A stretch of 64,000 bases of DNA from assembly GCA_039602395.1 (NCBI GenBank), contig JBCNJP010000006.1:49496502-49560501 (forward strand). Direction: 5' to 3'. A model generated the notes under the pieces. The model did no database searches. It saw only the letters and a list, made by a program, of their open reading frames with translations, and was not told the origin of the DNA. The position numbers were made by a program, and so were the translations under genes. Positions within the stretch are counted from its first letter, which is position 1, and every line of letters begins with the position of its first letter. This DNA is from Deinandra increscens subsp. villosa. Taxonomy: Eukaryota > Streptophyta > Magnoliopsida > Asterales > Asteraceae. Positions 10,326 through 21,739 of the stretch are shown piece by piece.

Positions 10326-12892
10326 TGTCACACCCCCAAGTAACCACTAACGGAGTTTATACCGTTAAGGGGTGCGAGCAAACCAGGACCACAACCATTA
10401 GTTACAAATACTAAACGAATCAGAGTTAGTCCAAACACATATCATAAATTTAAGGTCTCAAAATACGCAGCGGAAAAATATTATCTCAGCACTAACCACG
10501 TGCTTTACAAGTTCAATGTTTTAAATTCCCAAATAAGTTTAAACAAAAATAAAATGTCTTCCTGTGCCATGCCAACCCGCTCCGGATACTCCTCAGCGAT
10601 CTGCAAAAGTTTAAACCACGCAAGTGTCAACCTAACGGTTGGTGAGTTCACGGTGGGCTTGTCATGCAGTGGCCCGGTCTCATAATCATAATCGTGTCAA
10701 CATATACTTATGAAATGTTTATTTGTTAAAAGCAATGCTTAGTGATATCCATAATCATAGTATTGTGGTTTAGTGAAAGTAATGTCCGTAACATACGTTA
10801 TCGGGTATGTACTAGTTTTGTATAGTTAAAGTGCTCAACCGATATCGCGGGTAGCTAATCCGTTGTTCCATGCACTAAGGAAGTTTGTACCAAAGCTGAC
10901 TGATATTGTAGTGGCAGCGCCATCATCTATTTTGTTTTGCGGACCTACGTCATCGCGGCTTTGCCTCCCCCGTGTCCTCTCGGGACCACGGTCAGATAGG
11001 CTGATATTGTACCTCCGTGCACTTCCCGTGTCACGAGGCGGAGTTTGTCAAACTCCAGTAGATCTACCCAACATCCCCTCGCTTTACAATTAATGGTACA
11101 ATTAAGTTGAGGACTTGTTCAGTTATAAGGCAATCCTTAGAAATCATGTGATATCATGTGGTTTAGACTTTAACCTACACTAGCCATATTAAAACGGTTT
11201 ACTTTGGGTTCTCATGAATCCCGAAAACATTTTCAGTTTCGTTTTAGAAATAGTTGTTTGAGTATTTCACAAGTGTCTCCCATAAAACACTTCAAGTTCA
11301 TCAAGTGGGTGCCAAGCACTCCTAAGTTTCAAGTTCATCAGAGAGGTGCATAGCACTCATAAGATTCTCAGCATTGTCTTTCATTTAGTTATTCAGTGTG
11401 ACCCAAACGGGTTCACGGTAAATGGGTTAGTAACACTCACCTTTGGTTGCACTGCTACACTTGTTAAGTAATCCAAATATTGTTTGCTTAACGAAGACCT
11501 ATGAACACGTTTAGGTCTTAAGTATTAGTTTTGTGACTAACATTTAACTCACGTCACTATGGCCCATAACATAGCACGTTGGAACTATGACTCGACATAC
11601 CGACACACGATACCGATGGTTGATCATAACAAGGGTTCACATAATTCAGAAATCAAGGCATGTTTCATTATTGCATAATAATGTAAGTCATAGTATAACA
11701 TTCAAACAAGTTGCACAAGTTGGGTTTTGGTCAGATCATAGTTTCGCTACTTAGTGTCGCTACACAGTTTCGCTAGGTGCACGGGCAGCACTTTCGCTAG
11801 GGATTACCCGATGACACAGTTTCGCTAGCTAGTTTCGCCCGAAACTGCTGACGCAGTTTCGCTAGCCTAGTTTCGCTTGAAACTGGTTTGAACTTTCGTT
11901 CAGGTTGGTTCGCTCGGTAGTTTCGTTCGAGCAGGTCTACTTAGTTTCGCGGGCGACACTATAGTTTCGCCACATAGTATCGCTGGATGAATATGTATAC
12001 AGTTTCGCTGTATAGTTTCGCCCAGAGAACAGCTCAGTTTCGCTGGTCGCGAAAAACACATAAATCAGCCTAAAAATCAATCTAACAGCTTCCATACTTC
12101 ATGTGATTCAATATTTAGCATGCATAAACATTTACCAACATCAAACAACAAGTTTTAACACCTTAAACATGGGTTTTCACATTCAAATCACCAAAAACAT
12201 ATTTTAAACCTAAAATGACCTAACTAGCATGAATCTTCATTATGGTTTGATTTCAAACGTAAAGTTACAGACTTTATGATAGATCTAGCATTCCTAAGCA
12301 TCATATCAGAAGATCTAACGATTCTATGGAGATCTAGGCATGCTTTATAGTAAAACACATAGAAAATGCATAAAGTATGGTTTTGGGACTCACGATTTGA
12401 TCTAGGATCGATGGATGGTCTCTACCAACAGAGATGATAGCAGCAAATGGTGATTTCTCAGCTGGTCCAGAAGTTTCAGGAGAGTGTGTGTGTTTTTGGA
12501 GAAAAGGTGCAAGAAATGAGGCTTCTAGGGTTTTATGTCATTATATAACAGGAGCTAGTTTCGCTGGCAGTTTCGCTTGCCAAGCGAAACTGGCTCTGTA
12601 AGTCTATGGTTTGGCTACCGAGCGACACTATAGTTTCGCCCGGTAGTTTCGCTGGAAACCAAAAGTGGCCAATTTACATTCTATTATTAATACTAAATCA
12701 TGCGTTTAAATCACATTGCACATAATGACAATAAATAAATAAACACGTAACACATATGGACGGGTTCGGTGATCAACCAAAAGTCGTGGACGTATTCGGC
12801 CTAGTTAAGCATTAGTTACTAAGTTAACACTTATAACGTAACTAACGGAGATTGTCTAACGGAAGTTAACCTTGGAATTCTCGGATGTCACA
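10326..12892 (-). mobile_element. Complete solo LTR, 2.57 kb, target duplication TAATT
   Basis: Begins TGTCACACCCCC and ends CGGATGTCACA. The 5 bp before (10321-10325) and after (12893-12897) are both TAATT. No internal domain is present, so it is the product of recombination between two LTRs. By comparison with the related LTR next to a PBS at 2512, the sense strand is minus. A minus-strand TATA-like TTATATAATG (complement of about 12542-12551) has AGTTTCGC motifs just upstream. The GC-rich block at about 10935-11080 is shared with the LTR at 2512. Confidence 0.85.
11735..12070. repeat. Cluster of AGTTTCGC / GCGAAACT motifs
   Basis: AGTTTCGCT(A/G) and close variants occur about fifteen times in 335 bp, sometimes head-to-head (CTAGTTTCGCCCGAAACTG). 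Spacing is irregular, mostly 15-40 bp. Another group lies at 12552-12655, upstream of the putative TATA box on the minus strand. The motif is almost absent elsewhere in the window. Confidence 0.85.
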
Positions 12893-13280
12893 TAATTAAT
12901 CATACATTTTTAGGACCTATGAAGAATGTTTTCATTCTTCGTTTATGTATGGGAATATAATTTATGACATCGATGGTGATGTGAAGATGAAAGAGATACA
13001 AGAGTAAAGAAAAAACATTAAATACATGTATATTTAAAGTGTTTTGATAGGATAAATAAGAAAGAAAAGTAAAATATAAAATGAATATGAAGAAAAGAGA
13101 ATAAGCATGTGTATACTTGCTTAAGAACTTAGAGAAACAACTTAGTTCTAAATAAGACCGTTCCTAGTATCGCAAATTAATAAATATCGATCTGTTTGAA
13201 AGTGTGAAGATCCACCTCGTACACATAATAATTTTTTTTATATAAGCGTTTAAAATCTTATATTAATAAAGCTCAAAAAG
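12893..13280. other. Intergenic stretch between solo LTR and dehydrin remnant
   Basis: Purine-rich and A+T-rich. The part around 12958-13030 repeats the TTTATGACATC.ATGGTGATG segment seen near 9951-10010. No gene recognised. Confidence 0.4.
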
Positions 13281-13502
13281 TTACAAACAGACATGACTCA
13301 AGCCCCTATGCAAGGAAGACGGGCAACAAGTTGCGCCGCTAGCCCTTTCCTGAATAGCGAACCCAAGACGCGTAAAAACAACGTTCATCGGCCTAGGGAA
13401 CGAAACGTACCCCGACATAACTTTTTGGATACGACTAAGTGTGTCCACAACTTCCGGAGCGAGGTAACCAAAAGTATCAAACGCGAAGAAAACAAACACA
13501 TA
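13281..13502 (-). pseudogene. Repeat-derived ORF fragment fused to dehydrin 3' end
   Basis: In frame with the last dehydrin K-segment, the minus strand continues as AFDTFGYLAPEVVDTLSRIQ and then ..MSGYVSFPRPMNVVFTRLGFAIQ. Shifting one frame restores GLAAQLVARLPCIGA followed by a stop. I recognise this FDTFG.LAPE..DLL.R.Q.VM ... FAIQ.G.AAQLVARLP pattern as a C-terminal peptide that recurs in many automatically annotated Asteraceae proteins, which marks it as repeat-derived. Its biochemical role is unknown to me. The sequence after the stop (GTAACTTTTTGAGC, TTTATTAATA) looks like a polyadenylation region. The internal frameshift makes it non-functional. Confidence 0.5.
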
Positions 13503-14484
13503 ATGATGATGACCAGGAAGTTTGTCTTTAATCTTGTCAATAAAACATTTCTTCTCGTGCCCTTTCATTGTTTCACCTTCACACCACCCGTGCCACCTGC
13601 CTTCTCTTTCTCAGACGTGTTTCTCGGAAGCTTCTCTTTTACTTTCTGCATGAAACCAACTTTTTTCTTCCTCCATCCTCCTTCTCCATCTTCTTCCTCC
13701 GACTGCATTTACTTATTTATCACACAATCTAAAACAGTATTGCAAATGCGTCCATTCCATTCCAATCTCCATATTATTAGGGTAAACCAAACCTATCTTA
13801 GATACATGGCATCTCCTATTTAACCCAAATATATTATTTTATATGTTAAATGTTGATAAAAGAGGAAAAATAATTAAAAAAAATTATCTTATTGATTAGA
13901 GATACATGCATATACATGTAAATGAGATATGAAATATTTAAAAAATAATATATAAAGTTAGAAAATAATAACTTTTAGGTAATTAAGAAGTTATAGAGAT
14001 GAAACCTATAAATAATATTGTTAGGAAACAATTTAATATGTTAGATAAATATTACGTACCGCGCTAGAGCTAGAACTTGTGGATCGTTCCATCACTTGTC
14101 TCTTATCAACGTGACCCCCCGCGGGGGTATGACTCCTCGTGCTCCCCCTCCAGTGGCAGCTTTTCCAACTCCGGCTACCGCACCCATAGTTACAGCGCCG
14201 ATACCGGTGCCACCGGCACCGATGATGTCGTCGTGTTTGGCGTAATCAACATGTTGTGTGGGAGCTGCCAAATGCTGTTGCGTTTCCGATGAGCCCATGG
14301 ACGTTGCCTTATCATGTTGCGTCGTCTTATTATCATGATGAAGAAGCTGATCTGAGCCGTGAGCAGTGGTGGCAACGCCGGTGAGATGCATGGGAACACC
14401 ATGCTCGTCAGTGAGCTGAACAGGGCGACCATGCTCGTCGGTAAGCTCAATTGGGTGGCCATGCTCATCTCGTATATATGCCAT
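13503..14484 (-). pseudogene. Dehydrin (LEA group 2, YnSK2 type), frameshifted and 3'-fused
   Basis: Dehydrins are disordered, hydrophilic cytosolic and nuclear proteins that protect membranes and enzymes under drought and cold. Exon 1 (14060-14484) starts with three Y-like repeats, RDEHGHP, TDEHGRP and TDEHGVP (His in place of the usual Tyr), followed by a Gly/His/Thr-rich linker. A one-base shift around the C/G runs near 14116-14127 is needed to reach the S-segment RSTSSSSA. A GTACGT donor follows at 14059. Exon 2 begins at 13702 after GCAG with SEEEDGEGG, then the K-segment KKKVGFMQKVKEKLPRN. After a second one-base shift (about 13571) comes the second K-segment EKKCFIDKIKDKLPGHHH. The intron inside the S-segment at phase 0 is the classic dehydrin position. 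The normal stop is gone and the frame runs into repeat sequence. Identification is strong; function is unlikely. Confidence 0.8.
13703..14059 (-). other. Dehydrin S-segment intron
   Basis: 357 bp, GTACGTAA donor and AAATGCAG acceptor on the minus strand. It splits the serine run of the S-segment (..SSSA | SEEED..) between codons, as in known dehydrin genes. It is A+T-rich (TTATTTTATATG, AAAAAATTATC) as plant introns usually are. Confidence 0.75.
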
Positions 14485-14722
14485 TATTAATTAACTAATA
14501 AATATATTCGGATGGGATGGGATGGGAATATTACTTTATTCAAATTTTATAATTCATAAATGAGTTTTCTTATTTGTTAAGGGAGATTTTTCAATACAAA
14601 CACGGGAAACAGTTGGTTTAATTAGCATGCATCAATGTTATCAATAGTTGTAATAATTTAAGTAAATGCTTGGATATATATATATATAATAATATATATA
14701 TATATATTATATATATATATAT
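14485..14722. other. Dehydrin upstream region and AT microsatellite
   Basis: The minus-strand start ATGGCATATATACG is preceded by TATTTATTAGTTAATTAATA, so a TATA-like box (complement of about 14498-14508) lies close. GATGG repeats (14509-14526) follow. 14668-14722 is an (AT)n run ending at the MITE. Confidence 0.45.
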
Positions 14723-15522
14723 AGGGTAAGGATCCTGCGAAAACTCTTTTTTTTTGCGAAAACCTAAAAACTAACACTAAAACCTTCATAACTTTTACAT
14801 ACGTTAATATTTTTCTGTGAAACTTGCACCAAAAATCTTAAAATTCTATTGTCTTTGATTCTGGAAAAGAAATTGATATTTCGAAAAAGAAAAAAAATTA
14901 GTGCACATGTGTATTATTAGTGCACATGTGCACCACTTTCATTAGTACTACACAAATGAGAATTGTCATGCGAAAACATATTGTTTAGGTTAAAAACATT
15001 TAAAAACACTAAAATATTTTTAGAACTAATGATAATTCTTCATATGTACTATAACTATTTGTTATAGTGCACATGTGTAGCATAAAATTTAAAAAAGTTT
15101 AAAACGTTAAATCTATTTTCAGAGTTAAAGATAACACAATTATAAGATTTATGGTGCAATTTCTTTTTTAAAATATTAATTTATGCGACACGTATAAAGT
15201 GTTATTTTATTAGTGCACATGTGCACTAGTAAAAAACCACGAAAAGCTAACAAAATTATAATGTATTTGGTGCGATTTTTATAAAAAAAATATTAACGCG
15301 TACTATATGTGTGAGTTTTATTATTAGTGCACATGTGCACTAATAAAAAAACGACGAGGCGTTAAAGTTTTTTTTTTAATTTCTTTTCAGAATTAAAGAA
15401 CTCATAATTCTAAGGTTCTTGGTGCAAATTTTTTTTTTAAATATGATCGTATGAAAAAGTTATGAAGGTTTTAGTATTAGTTTTTAGGTTTTCGCAAAAA
15501 GATGTGGTTATTACATGATCCT

Positions 15523-15529
<7 letters not shown>
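14723..15529. mobile_element. Foldback MITE in (TA)n target, about 0.8 kb
   Basis: The ends are long inverted repeats. AGGGTAAGGATC at the left pairs with GATCCTTACCCT at the right, and inner parts match too: TTGCGAAAACCTAAAAACTA versus TAGTTTTTAGGTTTTCGCAA, and CCTTCATAACTTTT versus AAAAGTTATGAAGG. Both flanks are (TA)n, consistent with insertion into TA repeats. The interior carries several copies of the palindrome GTGCACATGTGCAC or a close variant (about 14900, 14920, 15069, 15213, 15327). No ORF. The superfamily cannot be set from ends alone. Confidence 0.75.
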
Positions 15530-15573
<44 letters not shown>

Positions 15574-15737
15574 TAGTTTCAAATGAAAACTTTTTGTTTT
15601 GAGAACTTTTAAGAACCAAATCTCAACCAATAATTTCAGGTGGGGACCACTATTATTAATGGGAGGGTTTCCATATATATAAACTAGTGCTTAGAACTTT
15701 TAAGAACCAAATCTCAACCAATAATTTGCCCTTGGAT
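15530..15737 (+). repeat. (TA)n run plus short duplicated repeat
   Basis: (TA)n at 15530-15568, then AGGGTTAGTTTCAAATGAAA, resembling another MITE end. AGAACTTTTAAGAACCAAAT with CTCAACCAATAATTT occurs twice (about 15602 and 15691). Probably a truncated relative of MITEs that target TA repeats. Confidence 0.5.
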
Positions 15738-15966
15738 TTTATCGGGTTGTCACAAAAGTAGACTCGTATGTTTTTAGAGTGGGCATGAGGTGTGGAATGT
15801 AACACCCATGTCCGACCCAAATCTGAACTTTTACCACAAATCGAGTTTTGATTTAACGATTACCGGAAGAATTTGTCTAAACTATACATTTAAATTATGT
15901 TCGTGATATTCCACAGTCGTTTTTTAAAGCAAAATAATATATTTGTAAAGTTTTAGGTTAAATGAT

Positions 15967-18243
15967 TGTCACACCCTGTAAGATTTGTGTCGGGATGCGA
16001 AAAAAGGTTATCACAGTCAAGGTTACGAACGTACTCTGGATGGCTCAACAACTAGATCCGTTTTGGAAATTGTTTAATTGTTGGAGTAAATATGAGTTTT
16101 TCCAATATCATTACGCAGCGGAATAATTGTAATGAGAAAAGTAAATTGTTTAAGTTACAACACATAAGTTTTCAAAAGAATTCTAGGACATGACACCGTT
16201 AAGTGTTATGTCAGGAAAATCTCCAAAGGTTAAACCATACTCCAGACAGCAAATGAAAAGTCCTAAAATGCAATGACAGGAAACAAGCAAGCAGGTCCGA
16301 TGCATGCACAGCAATTAAGTTCAAGTACCTGAGAATTCATACGAGAAAACGGTCAACAAATAATTGTTGATGAGTTTCACAGGTTGAAAGTGCTAGCAGT
16401 TAAAGATTGAATGAAAGTAGTAATTTGAAACAATTCATGTTAATAATTGACAATATCAGATAAGACTAGTTGATAATGTTACCATGTACCCTGAATACCG
16501 AAACTGACTGTTTACCGAATATTGGTACCTTTTGTCCGGTTGGTACCGCATAGATATGACATAACAATTTGTACTCTTTGACTAAAAGACGGAGTCATGA
16601 ATCAGAGCAGGGGCGTTAACCCAATAGATTCATTCAACGTTACGGTTTGCAAATGATAATTAATCGGATTCAGTTAATAATAGGGTTTGGGTTATAGCAT
16701 GAATGAACATGAGAAAACAAGTATGGACAATGGAAAAGCACATGAAACAGTTATGATAACAAGGTCTAATTGTATAACATGGAAAAATGTATGTATGAAT
16801 TCTCCCCCAAAGATAAAATAGTTAAAGGAAAAAGGGGCCGTGAAATACTCACATGATTCAGAAACAGGAATTTGGTAGCACGTTCAATAAAAAAGTAGCT
16901 CTAAATATTTATAAAACATACAATAAGTAATTGAGTTGAAAATTAATGTCACTCCAATTAGGTAGGTCAAGTCTTGACGTCATGGTAGCCTTAGGGTTAA
17001 ATGATTTGAAATGTCAAAGTGGTTATGCATTTATTTGGAAGTAATGTAAAATATATATTTTTAATTAAATAAAATATACAAAAATTCCCAAATAATATTT
17101 AAAGGTAGTAATTATTTATATAAATAAATATTAAGTCACAATGAGGGTTTTCATATAAGAAATTGATTATTTTGACTAATTAGTTGAAAACCGGGCGATT
17201 TCGCGGTAACCGCCGATTACACGATATTTATCCGTTTTAGTTGGAAATCAATCAAGTACAATAAAATGTGATTATTTTCTGTCCAAAATAGGTAGATAAT
17301 TATTTCAAGTGTCGGTTTTCATTAGTTTGTCGGTTTTGTGGATTTTGTGTCGGTTTTGCCGTTTTGGTCCCGTTTGCCCCGTCTAATGACATCGTTAGGT
17401 TCCTAAATTCACCATATGTATTTGTAAACATGTTTTTACCATTAAAATAACCCTATTAGTTCATTTGGACTAGATTTGGGTTCTATTACAAAAATGGTGT
17501 TTCCGGGCCCGTCGGGTGTCGGTTTTAGTCCCGGTTTGTGCCCAAATTCAAGTAATTTAGTAAGGGATCCATTGGCCATGCTCTAAAGTCATTTAAACCA
17601 TCAAAACCTAAAGTTTAAAGGCCTAAACTTTCTGGTCAAAACGGATCTATATTTAAAAGCGTTTTCTAGGGTTTATAAAGTGTACTTTTGTAGGTAAAAG
17701 TTTGCTATGGTGAGTTTAAGCACTAGTAATCTTTCTAAAGTCCAAGATATCATATTTTGACTATATTAAGAGTCTAAAAACGTGTCATAGGCATCAAGGG
17801 GTCCAAATTTACCAAAACAACACATAACACACATGTACAATATATACAAAACTAATGTCAAAAAAATGCAAACTAAACAAATACTTGTGTAAAAGTCCAA
17901 CCAAACTAAGTTTTGAACATAATATTGCAAGTAAATGCTATCATGGGTTTCTAGTAGGTAAATACATGGTGAAACATAAAGATAAATACAAGTAAGTAAG
18001 CTTTTATGGGGTAAAATGATGTTTAGACAACAATTTAGGTCAAGACTTGCTAATGGAGTGTTCTAGTCATGAAAGGAAACTAAGAATACTTGCTAGAACA
18101 AGATTTTACTAAGAAAAGTGAAGATGGAACCTTGATAGGAGAAGATGGACGTCGTGAATGATGATGGTGATGATGATCCTTGAGTGTTCTTGCTTTCAAA
18201 TGTCATAAATCATCAAGAACATGAGTGATTACTCAAGAGTTTT

Positions 18244-18288
<45 letters not shown>

Positions 18289-19716
18289 GGTTGGAGGAAA
18301 GGAGAGAGCAAAGAGAGTTTTCTTGAATGTGTTTATGTCAAATGGGGTTTAGGATTTGTTAAAGATGAATATATATGAGGTTAACTGAGAAGGGAAGTAT
18401 TTGGTTAGTGTGTGTGTGTGTGTGGTTCGGTCCAAAGAGAACCGAGAGAGAGTGAGAGACGAGAGAGAAGGAGAGATGGAGAATAAAGAGTGTTGTGTCT
18501 TGGTTTGTAGTAAATATCTAGTAGTAGTATGGTTATTAAAAAATTTAAGTGTTTGTGTGTGTGTGGGTTTGTTGTGGACCGAAAAGAAGAAGAAGAGGGG
18601 ACGGGTTCGAGCCCTTTGGTGGCCGGCCGAATCCTCTACACAAGGGGGGTTCAAGGGAGTTCAAACTTTTGATAAATTTGTGTGTTTAGGGCTGCAAATA
18701 GAGGGAAAGAGGGGTGGAAAGTGGAGGGAAACTAAGGACCATTGGGTTTTAGTTTTGTCTTGGCTTGAGACAACTCTCACCTACACTTGTGTAGGTTGTA
18801 AGATTGTGTTGGGTGTGATTAGAAAAGCATCAAAAGGTCAACACAAGTACTAGAGAGTAACTAGATCAAGTAATGGAATGGTGGTGGTTTGGTTTCGGTT
18901 GGCAGCCGGTCGAAGAGAGGGTCACGGGTTCGAACCCGTGGCCGGTTGGGTCGAGCAAAATGAGAGGGAGGGGGAAAGGGAGAGGTGACGGGTTGGTGAA
19001 ATCTTGAAGAAAAGTAGTAAATCAATTAAATGAATCGAATCGGACGAAACGTTTTATAAAATTCTTATTCTCGACATCAAAATATTAAAACAATGACTCG
19101 GTTTGGAACAAAATACTCGAGGGTTAATATCATTGAGAATCTATGTTGCATGTATATATATATTGCATGCATGTGAAATATATTCGTCGTGATCGTTAAT
19201 GAAGTTTAATAAAATGTTTTGGACATAAAGTAAATCGATGTTAACGTAGGGATTGGATAACAAGTCTCGTTTTGTTGTCGTTGTTTAAACACATTGTTAT
19301 TTAACATGAAATTGTTTATTAAAGTCATACGTGAAATATGTGAATCATAAAATGATAAAAGGTTGATCAAAGTTCATGAATTAAAATGAACGTAAAATGA
19401 TGATGATAATAGTAATGGATCCCAAGATAATGAGATCGTGCATGGGGTTTACCACATAGTTTGGTAAATTTGATAGACGAATTCGATTAATCGCTTTATT
19501 ATTATTGAAGTTCCAGCGACCATTTCGTGCAAAGAAGTCATCATGTTCAAGTATTACTTTTAACACGAATTAAGGCTACGTCAAGGCTATATTCCTATTA
19601 TAAATGAATGTAATTATGATAAAATTGGCACGTTGCAAGTAAACAGTTACGTAACATAGTTAACACATAAGTATATATTATCGGTTTAAGTCCTTGGAAA
19701 CTTACGGGTTGTTACA
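15967..19716 (-). repeat. Element A 3' LTR (3.75 kb)
   Basis: On the minus strand it begins TGTAACAACCCG and ends GGTGTGACA. It contains a (GA)n run (about 18246-18282) that is longer than in the other LTR, and (GT)n tracts near 18410 and 18550. The open frames near 18349-18853 follow these simple repeats and are not genes. Confidence 0.9.
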
Positions 19717-19727
19717 TCCTCCCCTAG
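19717..19727 (-). promoter_or_regulatory. Element A polypurine tract
   Basis: Minus strand AGGGGAGGA directly before the 3' LTR start TGTAAC. It primes plus-strand DNA synthesis in LTR elements. Confidence 0.8.
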
Positions 19728-19767
19728 TTGGGAGAATTTCGTCTCGAAATTCAGATTGTCATCATGG

Positions 19768-21369
19768 CTAAGTGGCTCCTATAGGAAAAAGATGGGGATA
19801 CTTGGCGCAAAACTGGCCTTCGCGTTCCCACATAAATTCAGAACCACGGCGGGAGTTCCAACGAACTTTAACGAGAGGTATACGTCTATGCTTCAATTTC
19901 TTGACTGTGCGGTCGACGATCTCGGCGGGTTCTTCGATGAATTGCAGGGATTCATCAATATGTATCTCATCGAGGGGAACGGTAAGATCTTCTTCAGCAA
20001 GGCACTTCTTCAGATTACTGACGTGAAACACATCGTGAATGTTACTAAGCTCGGGCGGCAGAAGTAGTCGGTACGTGACGGGTCCTATAGTTTCAACGAT
20101 TTCAAATGGACCAATGTAGCGAGGATTTAACTTTCCATGTTTGCCAAAATGTATGACGCCTTTCCAGGGGGATACTTTCAGTAATACCTTGTCACCTTTC
20201 GCGAAGGATAAGGTTTTACGACGGTTATCTGCATAGCTCTTCTGGCGATCGCGGGCGGCTTTCAAGCGATCTCGAATTTGTGTGATTCTTTCGGTTGCCT
20301 CTATCACAACTTCTGGGCCTGTCAGTTGACTGTCACCAACTTCGAACCAACAGATAGGTGATCGGCACTTTCTTCCGTACAGTGCCTCGAAAGGTGCACA
20401 CTGGATTCTAGTGTGATAATTGTTATTATACGAGAATTCGCACAATGGCAAATGTTCATCCCAATTTTTACCAAAATCAATGACGCAGGCACGCAACATA
20501 TCTTCGAGAGTCCGAATCATTCGTTCGCTTTGACCATCAGTTTGCGGATGATAGGTCGTACTCATATCGAGGCGAGTACCGATGGCCTTGTTCAGAATTT
20601 TCCAGAAATGGTAGGTAAAACGACCATCTCTATCGGAGATGATGGAAATCGGGGCTCCATGTCGAGAAAATATTTCCTTCATGTACATCCTTGTAAAGTG
20701 CTCTACGGAATCTTTTTCCTTCATGGCGAGGAAATGAGCAGATATCGTTAAGCGATCGACAATTACCCAAATGGAATCATTACCCTTGCGGCTCTTGGGT
20801 AACTTGGTGATAAAGTCCATTGCAATGCATTCCCACTTCCACCCGGGGATGATGGGTTGGACGAGTAAACCGGAAGGTTTCTGGTGCTCTGCCTTAACTT
20901 TGGCGTAAGTTAAGCATTTACCAACGTATTTAGCGATTTCAACTTTCATGTTCAGCCACCAATATAACATACGCAGGTCGTGGTACATCTTATCGGCTCT
21001 GGGGTGAATGGAGTATCGGGTTTTATGAGCTTCGTCAAGGACTAGACTCCTAAGATCTCCGTAAACGGGTATCCACAGACGATTAACGAAGTACCGTAAT
21101 CCATCAGGCTTAGTTTCAAGGCATTTCTCCATGCCATGGAGGCTTTCGTCTCGAATGTTTTCGTCTTTCAAAGCTTCGGCTTGCGCTGCCAAAACCTGAG
21201 TGACAAGACGGATTTGAATGGTCATGGCAAGAGATTTGACACGTAGGGGTTTGACACGTTCCTTCATGCTGAAGGCATCTGTAACAACATTAGCCTTTCC
21301 AAGATGGTACAGGATTTTACAGTCATAGTCGCTGAGCAATTCAATCCATCGGCGCTGTCTCATGTTCAA
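19768..21369 (-). pseudogene. Element A integrase plus chromodomain (broken pol 3' part)
   Basis: 533 codons open from NMRQRRWIELLSDYDC (end of RNase H) to the stop at 19768. The integrase zinc domain is at about residues 110-160 (EAHKTRYSIH ..., then CLTYAKV, where the second zinc Cys has become Tyr). The D,D,E core follows: AMDF at about 180, ISDRDGRF at about 245 and SERMIRTLEDML at about 280. A GPF..-type region and a chromodomain-like end (about residues 480-530: IVDRTVKKLKHRRIPLVKVR.. ..FMWEREGQF) complete it. Chromodomains of this type steer integration to particular chromatin. The loss of the zinc Cys and the frameshift upstream argue against function. The start of this ORF is only an internal Met; the real protein continues from RNase H. 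Confidence 0.85.
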
Positions 21370-21712
21370 ATCCTTCTTCTAAGATGTGTTGAAGACTCTT
21401 GTGGTCGGTATAAACCTTACATTCAGTACCGTAGAGATAGTGTCTCCAAATCTTAAGGGCGAAGATGACCGCTCAAAGTTCCAAATCGTGAGTAGTGTAG
21501 TTCTTCTCGTGCACTTTTAGCTATCGCGAAGCGTAAGCAATGACTTTGTCTCGTTGCATTAACACACAGCCTAAACCTTTGTGTGAGGCATCACAGTAAA
21601 CACATAAATCTTCACATCCTTCGGGTAAGGACATTATGGGTGCGTTACACAGCTTTTGCTTCAGTGTCTGAAAAGCTTGTTCGGTTTCAGTGTCTGAAAA
21701 GCTTGTTCGGCT
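21370..21712 (-). pseudogene. Element A RNase H region, two stops and frameshifts
   Basis: Read in broken frames, the RNase H domain can be followed: VYCDASHKGLGCVLMQRDK, then YASR, an in-frame TAG where Gln is expected, LKVHEKNYTTHDLEL, a TGA, and AVIFALKIWRHYLYGTECKV with YTDHKSLQHI. A one-base loss near 21378 shifts the frame into the integrase ORF. The upstream edge is destroyed by the 26-bp triplication at 21662-21739. Confidence 0.8.
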
Positions 21713-21739
21713 TCAGTGTCTGAAAAGCTTGTTCGACTT
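21662..21739 (-). repeat. 26-bp unit in three tandem copies inside pol
   Basis: CAGTGTCTGAAAAGCTTGTT plus six bases occurs at 21662, 21688 and 21714. The unit encodes the EQAFQTLK motif that links reverse transcriptase and RNase H. Two extra copies add 52 bp, which is not a multiple of three, so the frame is lost and the upstream ORF ends here. Confidence 0.95.

Noticed and set aside
13293..13823. Plus-strand ORF of 176 codons
   Set aside because: Antisense to the dehydrin K-segments and the fused repeat ORF, which have recognisable proteins on the minus strand.
18349..18853. ORFs in the element A LTR, repeated at 28225-28621
   Set aside because: They follow GT and GA simple repeats, and the two LTR copies differ in frame and length.
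19756..20751. Plus-strand ORFs of 84-112 codons
   Set aside because: Shadows of the integrase frame on the other strand.
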